Shown here: one piece after another, positions 24,992 through 34,467 of the stretch
Layout: each line of letters starts with the position of its first letter
How positions within the stretch are numbered: the stretch's first letter is position 1
Assembly (NCBI GenBank): GCA_036268355.1
Contig: DATAUG010000223.1
Location: 8,378-72,377, forward strand
Origin: DASQPJ01 sp036268355
GTDB lineage: Bacteria > Actinomycetota > Actinomycetes > Sporichthyales > Sporichthyaceae
Length of the DNA: 64,000 nt
Direction: 5' to 3'
Notes under the pieces: generated by a model
What the model was told of the DNA's origin: nothing
Databases searched by the model: none
The model's input: the letters and a program-made list of their open reading frames with translations, nothing else
Position numbers and translations under genes: made by a program

Positions 24992-25008
24992 TACTGACGA
25001 CGTCAGTA
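24992..25008 (-). terminator. stop-codon hairpin TACTGAC-GTC-GTCAGTA
   Basis: A 7-bp stem whose 5' arm contains the TGA stop of the E1beta gene, in the 40-base gap before E2. Within an operon it may act on mRNA stability or coupling rather than termination. Confidence 0.4.
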
Positions 25009-25989
25009 GGCCAACGATCGGTCCACCGCGTCGAGCACCCGATCCAGGTCCGGCAGATACTCCTCCTCCAGCCGCGACGGCGGGTACGGGGTGTCGAACC
25101 CGCCGACCCGCAGCGTCGGCGCCTCCAGGGAGTGGAAGCACGTCTCCTGAACCTCGGCGGCGATCTCGGCACCGAGGCCCAGATGCACCGGAGCCTCGTG
25201 CACGACGATCAGCCGGCCGGTCCGGCGCACCGAGGAGAAGAGCGTGTCGGTGTCCAACGGGGACAGCGAGCGCAGGTCGATAACCTCGAGTGACTTGCCG
25301 TCAGATTCCGCCGCCACCGCGGAATCCAGGCATACCTTGACCATCGGGCCGTACGTCGCGACCGTCAGGTCGGTGCCCTCGCGCACGATCCGGGCCGAGT
25401 GCAACGACTCCGGCGGCGGTCCGGCCGTCACGTCCAGCTCGGCCTTCTCCCAGTAGCGGCGCTTGGGTTCGAAGAAGATCACCGGGTCGTCGGAGGTGAT
25501 GGCCTGCTGGATCATCCAGTACGCGTCGACAGGGTTCGAACACGCCACGACCCGCAGCCCGGCGGTGTGTGCGAAGTACGCCTCGGGCGACTCGGAGTGG
25601 TGCTCGACCGCACCGATGCCGCCGCCGAACGGGATCCGGACGACGACCGGCATCTTCACGTTGCCGGCCGAGCGCACCCGCATCTTCGCCAACTGGCAGA
25701 CGATCTGGTCGAAGGCGGGAAACACGAAGCCGTCGAACTGGATCTCGCAAACCGGCCGGTAGCCGCGCAGCGCCATGCCGATCGCGGTGCCCAGGATCCC
25801 GGACTCGGCCAGCGGGGTGTCGATGACCCGGTCCTCGCCGAAGTCCTTCTGCAGCCCGTCGGTGACCCGGAAGACGCCGCCGAGTTTGCCGATGTCCTCG
25901 CCCATCAGCACGACCTTGGGGTCGGCCTCCATGGCTGCCCGCAGGCCCATCGTCAGAGCCTTCGCCAACGTCGTCGTCTGACCGCTCAT
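25003..25989 (-). CDS. bkdB-like: 2-oxoacid dehydrogenase E1 component, beta subunit
   Basis: A 328-residue subunit with the transketolase pyrimidine-binding domain (about residues 8-180; VLMGEDIGKLGGVFRVTDGL, with the conserved Glu) and the C-terminal transketolase domain (about 200-320). The HHSESPEAYFAHTAGL segment matches branched-chain and pyruvate E1beta. It pairs with the upstream E1alpha, from which it is separated by 103 bases containing a palindromic element. Together they decarboxylate the ketoacid and acylate the lipoyl group of E2. Confidence 0.93.
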   Translation of the reverse strand: MSGQTTTLAKALTMGLRAAMEADPKVVLMGEDIGKLGGVFRVTDGLQKDFGEDRVIDTPLAESGILGTAIGMALRGYRPVCEIQFDGFVFPAFDQIVCQLAKMRVRSAGNVKMPVVVRIPFGGGIGAVEHHSESPEAYFAHTAGLRVVACSNPVDAYWMIQQAITSDDPVIFFEPKRRYWEKAELDVTAGPPPESLHSARIVREGTDLTVATYGPMVKVCLDSAVAAESDGKSLEVIDLRSLSPLDTDTLFSSVRRTGRLIVVHEAPVHLGLGAEIAAEVQETCFHSLEAPTLRVGGFDTPYPPSRLEEEYLPDLDRVLDAVDRSLAY

Positions 25990-26007
25990 CGCGGCCCCCG
26001 CCCCTCA

Positions 26008-26057
26008 TTGCGTCCGGCGAAGTCAACGCCAATAGCGACCGGTTGGCCGGACGCAAC
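26008..26057. repeat. palindromic element between the E1 genes
   Basis: Arms TTGCGTCCGGC and GCCGGACGCAA (11 bp) are separated by 27 bases. The central CCAATAGCGACCGGTT resembles CCTATAGGTGACGGTT of the copy inside E2. It lies in the 103-base spacer between E1alpha and E1beta. Confidence 0.65.
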
Positions 26058-26092
26058 GAGATTCGGGAGGCTCATTCGGACGGCTGCGCGGC

Positions 26093-27187
26093 TCATTCGG
26101 CACCTTCGAAGGAGGCGAGGTACTCGGCGAAGTCGCGCCGTTGGGCGGCCAGCCGCGGGTGCGGCTCGGCGTAGACGTTGTCGAACATCGACAGCGGCTC
26201 CGGGTCGGGCATCTCCAGGCATCCGGTGCGCACGTGCTTGGCCAACTCGTCGGACTCCGCGGCGATCGAGTCGAAGAACACCTGGTCGGCCTTGCCCTGC
26301 CGGATCAGGTACGAGCGCAACCGCTCGATCGGGTCCTTCAGCTTCCAGGCCTCGACCTCGGCGGCGATGCGGTAGCGGGTCGGGTCGTCGGAGGTGGTGT
26401 GGGCACCCATGCGGTAGGTGAACGCCTCGATGAACGTCGGGCCGCTGCCCTCCCGGGCACGCTTCAGGGCGGCCTGGGTGACGGCGTAGGTGGCGAGCAC
26501 GTCGTTGCCGTCGACCCGGACTCCGGGGAAGCCGAAGCCGCGGGCCCGCTGGTAGAGCGGGATCCGGGACTGCTTCTCCAACGGCTCGGAGATCGCCCAC
26601 TGGTTGTTCTGGCAGAAGAACACCACCGGCGCCTGGAAGACGCTGGCCCAGATGAACGACTCGTTCACGTCGCCCTGGCTGGTCGCCCCGTCGCCGAAGT
26701 ACGCGACTACCGCGGAGCCGTTCTCGCCTAGCGCTCCATCGCGTTGGACGCCCATCGCGTACCCGACCGCGTGCAGCGTCTGCGCGCCGATCACGATCGT
26801 GTAGAGATGGAACTTGTGGGCCTCGGGGTCCCAGCCGCCCAGGTTCACGCCGCGGAACAGCCCCAGCAACCGCAGCGGGTCGACCCCGCGGCACCAGGCC
26901 ACGCCGTGCTCGCGGTAGGTCGGGAAGGCGTGGTCGTTCGGTCCCAACGCGCGACCGGAGCCGACCTGCGCGGCCTCCTGACCGAGCAGCGAGGCCCAGA
27001 TGCCGAGCTCGCCCTGCCGCTGCAGCGCGGTGGCCTCGGCATCGATGCGTCGCACCAGGACCAGATCGCGGTAGAGCGCACACAACTGCTCGTCGGACAG
27101 GTCGGCCCGGTACTCCGGGTGCTCCACCCGCTCGCCCTCCGGCGTCAGGAGTTGGACCAGGTCCGGCTCTTCGCCGAAATCGGGCAT
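26093..27187 (-). CDS. bkdA-like: 2-oxoacid dehydrogenase E1 component, alpha subunit
   Basis: A 364-residue thiamine-diphosphate enzyme subunit. The TPP motif runs from GDG (165-167, in VAYFGDGATSQGDVNESF) to NN (194-195, in FFCQNNQW). FPTYREHG near residue 90 and TYRMGAHTTSDDPTRYR in the phosphorylation-loop region fit the branched-chain type. ATG 27185-27187 lies 5 bases after GGAGGAG; a GTG two codons upstream would be too close. It is the first gene of the operon and carries its promoter upstream. Confidence 0.93.
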   Translation of the reverse strand: MPDFGEEPDLVQLLTPEGERVEHPEYRADLSDEQLCALYRDLVLVRRIDAEATALQRQGELGIWASLLGQEAAQVGSGRALGPNDHAFPTYREHGVAWCRGVDPLRLLGLFRGVNLGGWDPEAHKFHLYTIVIGAQTLHAVGYAMGVQRDGALGENGSAVVAYFGDGATSQGDVNESFIWASVFQAPVVFFCQNNQWAISEPLEKQSRIPLYQRARGFGFPGVRVDGNDVLATYAVTQAALKRAREGSGPTFIEAFTYRMGAHTTSDDPTRYRIAAEVEAWKLKDPIERLRSYLIRQGKADQVFFDSIAAESDELAKHVRTGCLEMPDPEPLSMFDNVYAEPHPRLAAQRRDFAEYLASFEGAE

Positions 27188-27282
27188 CGCCACTCCTCCG
27201 TCTGACCCTTGATCACCACGTTAGCGATCGGCCGAACTCCGCGCGGGCCATGTCCCGGAGTCGTCCGCCGTAACGAGAGCTC

Positions 27283-27303
27283 ATTTCAAGCATGACCTGA
27301 AAT
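27283..27303. promoter_or_regulatory. A/T-rich palindrome upstream of the bkd-like operon
   Basis: ATTTCA-N9-TGAAAT lies 96 bases before the E1alpha start, in an otherwise GC-rich gap. Its symmetry and composition fit a regulator-binding site, but no regulator gene is adjacent and no promoter boxes are clear. Confidence 0.35.
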
Positions 27304-27396
27304 ACCCGGTCCAGACATCCGCCGAACCGTCGAGGCGATCATCGACCCGACGGCCCATGGAACACCGTCGAGTCCATGCGGCCGGCCCCGGAAACG

Positions 27397-27452
27397 CCGT
27401 CGGCCCGGCCGAGGACCGGCCGGGCCGACGGTTTCCTCTGACCCTGCGTCAG
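27397..27452 (-). terminator. double terminator of the giant surface-protein gene
   Basis: A perfect 15-bp stem with a 5-base loop (27397-27431; CCGTCGGCCCGGCCG arm) starts 17 bases after the stop. A smaller hairpin CTGAC-GCAGG-GTCAG (27438-27452) contains the TGA stop itself in its 5' arm. This is the strongest stem in the window. Confidence 0.8.
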
Positions 27453-30025
27453 GCCCGGCGGAACCTGCGCAGTGCCCCTCCGGCGAGCACCAGGCCCGCG
27501 GCCTCGGCCGCGTCTTCGGCATCCTCGCCGGCGACGGGCAGCCCGACAGCGGCTCCCGGAGCACCGCGCCAGGCGTAGTCCTGGCGAGGCGTACGCCACT
27601 GGTTGTGGCCTGCCGGACGCCAGTCGTGCCAGCCGCCCGCGCCCGGGTCGGCATTGCCCCATCGGGCGCCACCGCTGGGGAGGTCGTCATACCCGAACCG
27701 GTAGCGGGGAGCGTCCTGTCGGGGCTCGCTCGCCTGTCCCGAGTGGGCCGCTGGAGCGCCGGCGGCGTCACTGGCCTCTTCCTGCTGCTCCGGGACGGCC
27801 TGGTACTCCGCAGCGGTCTGGTGCTCGGGCAGGCTCGGGCCGGTCTCGTGCTCGCCGGCCTCGTGTTCGCCGGCCTCCACCGCGTGGCCGACGCCGTGGG
27901 CCTCGCCCTGTCCGAGGCTGCTTCCCGAGGTTTCCGGGGCGACGGTCCGGCCGTAGACCAGGTCGAGCAACGAGGCCTCGCCGCCGAGCCCAGCGAGCCC
28001 GCCGGCGCCGCCATCGAGGCCCTGAACCGGCACTCCTGGACCGGTGCCGTGCACCGCGGCCGCCGCGCCACCGTCGCCGTTGTCCGCCACCGCGGCCGGG
28101 CTCGCGTGGCGACCGGTGCGTTGCCGAGGAATTCGGGGTCCGGCGTCCTCGCCACGGGCCGCCGCGACCATCGGCACCACGTCGCCACCGCGCGGCCGGG
28201 CTCCCTGCGCGTCGCCTCCGTCGACGGCAGCCGCCACAACTGCCTCGGCGGAACTGTCGGGCTCGTGGCGCTCGCCCGGACCGGCGTCGGCGACGTGCCC
28301 GATCCGGATGCCGGGCGTGTCCTGCCCGTCCTCGGGGTGGCTCTCCCCGTGGGCGCCTTCGGGAAGGTCCAGCAATGGCTGATGCCCGTTGCCGAGGTCC
28401 ACCACGCGCCGCCGCCGGTCCTTCGCGCCGTTGAACACCGCGATGAAGGCGCCGTTCTCGTCCCGGCCGAACGGCGGGGCGCCGGCGCTCCGGCTGTCGT
28501 GGTCGCGCCGCTCGTCGCCGGCCTTGAGCGGCGGCGCCGCGGTCGCCGGGCCGACCAACTCGCTGTTCGCCCGGCGGTGCCGACCACTATCGCCCTTCCT
28601 GGCATCACCGGACCGGCCGGCATCAGCGGCACCCCCGGGCTTGCCCGCCTTGCCGGCAGCGCTGCCGCCCTTGGCGGCGCTGCGCCGAGTGTCAACCGCA
28701 CTGCCCAGGCTGACGATCGAACCGCTGCCGCCGGTCGCGTCACCCACGGCGCTCGGCACACCAGTGGCAGGCTGGGCGTCCCCGCCGGCCTGCTGTTTCC
28801 GGACGTTACCGGGGTTCTCCGCCGCGCGCGGGTCGCTGCCGGCGCGCACCGCGCCGCCCGAACCCGCCGGGCTGGTTCCCGCGCCGTCCGCACCGCCGCC
28901 GTCCCCGAGGTTGATCAGACCCCCATGCTCGCGGGCGTGCCGCCCGGCGCGCTTGGCGTGCCGCCCGGCCGTGGTGTCGGGGGCGCCGCGGTTCACCCAG
29001 ACCAGGCTCGCCGGACCGGTGTTGCCCGCTCCCGCGCCGCCGCCGTTGCCCAGTTCCAGCACGCCGCGCTCGCCGCCCGCGCGGGCGCCACGGCCGTCGG
29101 AGCCCGCGCCGGCGCCCTGGTTCATCACCGGCGAGGTCGCCGGCCGACGGGCGGGCACCCGCGGCCCACGGTTCGCGGCGTGCTTGCCGGCGGAGTCGGC
29201 TGTCCGGACCACATCGCCGGCACCGCCCGTCGCGGAGGGGCCTACGCCTGCGGCGGGGCCGCGGGCGCGACCGCCCTTGCTCACGCCGGCCGACGCAGCC
29301 GAACCGCTCGTGCCGCCCTGCGGTCGCGTCGGCCGGACACCCACCGCAGCGCTTCCCGGCGCGGCCGGGGCGGCGGAGACGGGCGGCGCGGGCGCGGTTG
29401 CGGACGGTACCGGCGGTGCCGCGGGCTTGACTGCGGGCGGCGCCGCCACGGCCGGGGCGGGGGCCGGTGCCGCCGGGGGTTTGGCTGGGGCGGGCGCGCT
29501 TGCAGCCGGTGCCGCGGGCTTGGCGGCGGCGGACGGGGCTGCCGGGGTGGGGTCGGTGTCCGGGGCAGGAGCTGTATCGGGCGCGGGGGCCGGCGCGGTC
29601 CTGGCCGTGGCCGGTGCGGTCCTGGCCGTGGCCGGCGCCGTCCTGGCGGGATCAGTCCTCGCAGCGGGAGTCCGCGGTGCCGCCGGGTCGGTCCGGGGTG
29701 CCGCCGCCGGGTCGGTCCGCGGGGCCGGGTCGATCCCCGGATCCGCGTCCGCCTTGGCGGCGGAATCCGGCTTGTTCGGCTGCGCCGGGACCGACTGTGT
29801 ATTGGGCGCGGGATCGCCCCCGGGTGTGCCGGTGGCCGGTGCCGGGTCGGTGGCAGAGGCGCTCACCGCTCGGACCGCGGCGTGCGCGGAGCCGGCCGCG
29901 GCGGCCTGGAGCACGACGAGACCGACCCCGGCCGCCGAGGCCAACGTGGCACGTCGGATCCCGGGCGTCAGCCGCGAGGGAGCAGCGTGCCGCCGGCGCC
30001 GGGCCGAAACGGAACCAGGACGCAT
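27449..30025 (-). CDS. giant Ala/Pro/Gly-rich exported surface protein
   Basis: An 858-residue low-complexity protein. It begins with an Arg-rich signal peptide (about residues 1-50; ASAAGVGLVVLQAAAAGSAHA). A Pro/Ala/Asp/Thr region with RTAPATA and RTDPAA repeats follows (about 60-230), then a Gly-rich region carrying recurring xLGNGGG/NLGDGGG units (about 300-600), then an acidic C-terminal third with HEAGEHE repeats. The end reads LPVAG, an acidic stretch, GLVLAGGAL and RRFRR, like a sortase sorting signal with Ala instead of Thr. ATG 30023-30025 follows GGGGG at 7 bases. The plus-strand frames over it are shadows. No homologue is recognised; wall attachment is inferred. Confidence 0.72.
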   Translation of the reverse strand: MRPGSVSARRRRHAAPSRLTPGIRRATLASAAGVGLVVLQAAAAGSAHAAVRAVSASATDPAPATGTPGGDPAPNTQSVPAQPNKPDSAAKADADPGIDPAPRTDPAAAPRTDPAAPRTPAARTDPARTAPATARTAPATARTAPAPAPDTAPAPDTDPTPAAPSAAAKPAAPAASAPAPAKPPAAPAPAPAVAAPPAVKPAAPPVPSATAPAPPVSAAPAAPGSAAVGVRPTRPQGGTSGSAASAGVSKGGRARGPAAGVGPSATGGAGDVVRTADSAGKHAANRGPRVPARRPATSPVMNQGAGAGSDGRGARAGGERGVLELGNGGGAGAGNTGPASLVWVNRGAPDTTAGRHAKRAGRHAREHGGLINLGDGGGADGAGTSPAGSGGAVRAGSDPRAAENPGNVRKQQAGGDAQPATGVPSAVGDATGGSGSIVSLGSAVDTRRSAAKGGSAAGKAGKPGGAADAGRSGDARKGDSGRHRRANSELVGPATAAPPLKAGDERRDHDSRSAGAPPFGRDENGAFIAVFNGAKDRRRRVVDLGNGHQPLLDLPEGAHGESHPEDGQDTPGIRIGHVADAGPGERHEPDSSAEAVVAAAVDGGDAQGARPRGGDVVPMVAAARGEDAGPRIPRQRTGRHASPAAVADNGDGGAAAAVHGTGPGVPVQGLDGGAGGLAGLGGEASLLDLVYGRTVAPETSGSSLGQGEAHGVGHAVEAGEHEAGEHETGPSLPEHQTAAEYQAVPEQQEEASDAAGAPAAHSGQASEPRQDAPRYRFGYDDLPSGGARWGNADPGAGGWHDWRPAGHNQWRTPRQDYAWRGAPGAAVGLPVAGEDAEDAAEAAGLVLAGGALRRFRRA

Positions 30026-30367
30026 CTTGGGCCCCCAATACAAACTCGCAGCGGTACGCATCGCCGGCACCGACGGCAATTTGTCTAACAGCCCGCCGCC
30101 AGGGCTCGCCATATCGGACGTATGGGGCCGCCCCGCCCGTCGCGCCTCTCGGCCAACCAATTTCCTGCGCAGACCGGGCGGAGGCCCATTCTCCGACCTG
30201 TCCCGAACGCGGTGACTTGTCGGGATCCGCCACCCCTCCCCGCCGAGGAGTTTCGGGCGATTAAACCTGATTCGTCGACACGTCCCGGCCGGACCCGAGC
30301 GCCTGCGTCGGGACCGGCGATCCGTGGGATCAAACCCGTTACCCGGACAGTGATTCACCGGTCAAAT
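30026..30367 (-). other. long leader/promoter region of the giant surface-protein gene
   Basis: This 342-base gap between the aminotransferase end and the surface-protein start has no coding frame. It contains several GC-rich complementary blocks and a few A/T-rich spots. A structured leader is possible: actinobacterial wall-protein genes often carry c-di-AMP riboswitches, but I could not match the conserved motifs with confidence. Confidence 0.35.
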
Positions 30368-31453
30368 TCACCCGTTGGGGGGCATACCCAGTTCGGCGAA
30401 CCGCGCGGCCACCTCGAGAAAACGGTCGTCGACTTCGGGTTCGGCGATCGTGACCCGGACCCCCTCGACACCGAACGGTCGCACCATGAGGCCGGCCGCC
30501 TCGCAGGCGGCGGCGAATTCGGCGGTCCGGTCACCCAACGCAAACCACACGAAATTCCCCTGGGCGTCCGGAATGTCCCATCCCTGGGCCAGCAATTTCG
30601 CAACGACCCGGGCCCGTTCCTCGACCAGGATTCGCACCCGCAAGCGCATATCTCTCTCGGCTGCCAACGAGGCGACGGCCGCCTCCTGCGCCACCGACGA
30701 CACCCCGAACGGCACCGCGCACGCCCGGGCGGCCGCCGCCACCGGCGCCGGGGCGATCACGTAGCCGACCCGCAACCCGGCCAACCCGTACGCCTTCGAG
30801 AAGGTGCGCAACACCGCCAGGTTGGCACGGTCCCGGTACAACTCGACCCCGTCCGGGACGTCAGGGTCGGTCACGAACTCGCGGTATGCCTCGTCGAGCA
30901 CCACCAGCACGTCGGACGGCACGGCGTCGAGGAACGTCTCGAGCTCGCCGCGCCGGATTGCCGGGCCGGTCGGGTTGTTGGGACTGCACAGGAACACCAG
31001 CCGGGTCCGGTCGGTGACCGCGGCGGCCATCGCCGGCAGGTCGTGCCGACCCTCGGCCGTGAGCGGCACCCGGACCGATTCGGCCCCGGCGATCTGGACC
31101 AGGATCGGGTAGGCCTCGAACGACCGCCAGGCATAAAGGACCTCGTCGCCGACCGACGAAGTCGCCTGCAGCAGCTGCTGGGCCACGCCCACCGAGCCCG
31201 TCCCCAGCGCCAGATGCTCCGTGGGGACGGCCAGCTGCTTCGCCAGCGCCACGGTCAGGGACCGGGCGGCCATGTCCGGGTAGCGGTTCACCATGCCCGC
31301 GCTGCCCGCGATCACGTCGAAGACGGCGGGCAGCGGGTGGTACGGGTTCTCGTTCGACGAGAGCTTGAACGCGGCGCCGCCGCGCGGCATGCGCCCGGGC
31401 TGGTAGGCCGGAATGCCGGTGATGGCCGACCGCAGTCGGGGCCCCTGCGTCAT
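30368..31453 (-). CDS. hisC/pat-like: histidinol-phosphate/aromatic aminotransferase
   Basis: A 361-residue class I/II aminotransferase with PLP-binding Lys220 in TFSKAYGLAGLRVGY, Asp187/Tyr190 in VVLDEAYREF and SPNNPTG near 157-163. The N-terminal LSSNENPYHPLPAV motif is typical of HisC and of the actinobacterial aromatic aminotransferase Pat. No other his gene is nearby, which favours Pat or a second HisC. ATG 31451-31453 follows GGAGG; a longer frame to 31513 is less likely. Divergent from the holin-like gene. Confidence 0.9.
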   Translation of the reverse strand: MTQGPRLRSAITGIPAYQPGRMPRGGAAFKLSSNENPYHPLPAVFDVIAGSAGMVNRYPDMAARSLTVALAKQLAVPTEHLALGTGSVGVAQQLLQATSSVGDEVLYAWRSFEAYPILVQIAGAESVRVPLTAEGRHDLPAMAAAVTDRTRLVFLCSPNNPTGPAIRRGELETFLDAVPSDVLVVLDEAYREFVTDPDVPDGVELYRDRANLAVLRTFSKAYGLAGLRVGYVIAPAPVAAAARACAVPFGVSSVAQEAAVASLAAERDMRLRVRILVEERARVVAKLLAQGWDIPDAQGNFVWFALGDRTAEFAAACEAAGLMVRPFGVEGVRVTIAEPEVDDRFLEVAARFAELGMPPNG

Positions 31454-31527
31454 GGCGCCTCCTCGTTCATCAGACAGCAGGGACTTCGGTCCGCCGAGCC
31501 GCGCACCACGCATGACACCATGCGCTC

Positions 31528-31932
31528 ATGCGCAGTGTGCTCATCCGCCTGGCAGTCAACGGGGCCGCCCTGTGGGTGGCGGCCGGCGCGGTGCGCGGCA
31601 TCGATCTCAACAACGGTCCGCACGCCGGCAACGGGACGCTGAGCCAACGGGTGAGCGTGATCATCGTGGTGGCCGCGATCTTCGCGGTGGTCAACACCGT
31701 GGTGAAGCCGGTCGTCAAGCTGTTCTCGATACCGCTGTTCATCCTTACCCTCGGGCTGATCATCTTCGTGATCAACGCCCTGATGCTGCTGCTCACCAGC
31801 GCGATCTGCGACAAGCTGGACGTGCCTTTCCACGTCGAGGGCTTCAAACCGGCGCTGGTCGGTGGCCTGGTGGTCAGCTTCGTCTCGTGGATGATCAACG
31901 TGCTGCTGCCCGACCGCCTCGAAGCCCGCTGA
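31528..31932 (+). CDS. phage holin family 4-type (Mycobacterium holin IV) membrane protein
   Basis: A 134-residue protein with four hydrophobic segments, including SVIIVVAAIFAVVNTVVKPV and FILTLGLIIFVINALMLLL. The order TVVKPVVKLFSIPLFILTLGL is the hallmark of the widespread chromosomal holin IV/DUF360 group. These are conserved membrane proteins, not known to be true phage holins. The TGA stop lies inside a hairpin shared with the convergent thiC gene. No phage genes are nearby. Confidence 0.87.
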   Translation: MRSVLIRLAVNGAALWVAAGAVRGIDLNNGPHAGNGTLSQRVSVIIVVAAIFAVVNTVVKPVVKLFSIPLFILTLGLIIFVINALMLLLTSAICDKLDVPFHVEGFKPALVGGLVVSFVSWMINVLLPDRLEAR

Positions 31933-31943
31933 CGCCCCGTCAG
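31929..31943. terminator. stop-codon hairpin between convergent genes
   Basis: CTGACG-CCC-CGTCAG; the first arm contains the TGA stop of the holin-like gene and the hairpin ends 9 bases before the thiC stop. It can serve both transcripts. Confidence 0.55.
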
Positions 31944-31952
31944 ATCGGCCGT

Positions 31953-33719
<1,767 letters not shown>

Positions 33720-33724
33720 GATCA

Positions 33725-33815
33725 ACTCCCTACGCCGGAATTACCCGGTCAGGTTCAGGCGGTCGGCGGCGCGGCAGCCGCCCTCTCAGCCCGGTCCCAC
33801 CCGAGCTCCCGCGTA
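33725..33815 (-). promoter_or_regulatory. TPP (THI-box) riboswitch
   Basis: The minus strand carries the two conserved thi-box parts: GGGCTGAGAGGG (33781-33792) and TGAACCTGACCGGGTAAT (33741-33758) followed by GCGTAGGGAG (33727-33736), separated by a variable GC-rich stem. Position just before thiC fits thiamine-pyrophosphate repression, probably by sequestering the GGGAG ribosome site. Confidence 0.95.
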
Positions 33816-33867
33816 TCACTTCGCCTCGACCCTACCCGTCGCCCCGTGCCACCCGTCGCCCCGTGCC

Positions 33868-33949
33868 CCAGGGGGTGTCATCCCTTGGTGCGCCGCCAAC
33901 CACCCCGAAAACGCCACCCCCGGTGTCCCAGGGGGTGACACCCCCTGGG
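33868..33949. repeat. GGGGTGACACCCC-family repeat, second locus
   Basis: A perfect 10-bp stem CCCAGGGGGT-GAC-ACCCCCTGGG lies at 33927-33949, with a diverged partner (CCAGGGGGTGTCATCCCTTGG) about 60 bases to the left. The two-palindrome layout matches the units at 17387-17560. It lies between the divergent thiC and phosphatase genes. Confidence 0.75.
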
Positions 33950-34005
33950 ACTCCGCGCCCAGAGCCCGCGGGCGTCCTACCGGCAGCGACTGGGAGGATG
34001 CCGGG

Positions 34006-34467
34006 GTGCCGTACCGGATCGCCGTGGTCTGCCTGGGCAACATCTGCCGCTCCCCGATGGCGGCCGCCGTGCTGCGCAGCAAGGTCGCCGCCGCCGGCCT
34101 GGCCGACGAGGTCGAGGTCACCTCGGCGGGGACCGGGGACTGGCATATCGGCGCCGCCGCGGACCGCCGTGCCCGTGCCGCGTTGATCGCGCGCGGCTAC
34201 CCGGACCAACATTGCGCCCGCCAGTTCACGACCCCGGATTTTGCCGACGTCGACCTGGTGCTGGCCATGGACGCGGACAACCTGCGCACCCTGCGTCGGA
34301 TCGCGCCGGCCGCCGACGGCGACAAGATCCGGCTCTTCGACGACCCCGCCGAGGTCCCCGACCCGTACTACGGCCACCGGTCCGACTTCGAGGCCGTGCT
34401 GGGGCAGATCGAAGTCGCCGCCGACCGCCTGGTGGCCGAACTGCGGGCCACCGTCCGCCCGGCGTGA
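34006..34467 (+). CDS. low-molecular-weight protein tyrosine phosphatase
   Basis: A 153-residue phosphatase with the P-loop CLGNICRS (Cys9 to Arg15) at the N-terminus and the general-acid motif DPAEVPDPYYG near residue 115. It dephosphorylates protein tyrosines in the cytoplasm; secreted roles are known in mycobacteria. GTG 34006 lies 8 bases after GGAGG. The last codon overlaps the start of the kinase gene by four bases (GTGA), so the two are translationally coupled. Divergent from thiC. Confidence 0.93.
   Translation: MPYRIAVVCLGNICRSPMAAAVLRSKVAAAGLADEVEVTSAGTGDWHIGAAADRRARAALIARGYPDQHCARQFTTPDFADVDLVLAMDADNLRTLRRIAPAADGDKIRLFDDPAEVPDPYYGHRSDFEAVLGQIEVAADRLVAELRATVRPA

Noticed and set aside
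27605..30088. 827-codon plus-strand open frame over the giant surface-protein gene
   Set aside because: It has no plausible start, is made of Ala/Gly/Arg/Val shadow composition, and the minus strand carries a signal peptide, ribosome site and terminator.
30026..30367. c-di-AMP (ydaO) riboswitch
   Set aside because: The conserved sequence blocks could not be matched by eye, so it is kept only as an open question.
31528..31932. Evidence of a prophage from the holin-like gene
   Set aside because: This holin IV/DUF360 type is a common chromosomal membrane protein in actinobacteria, and no phage genes surround it.
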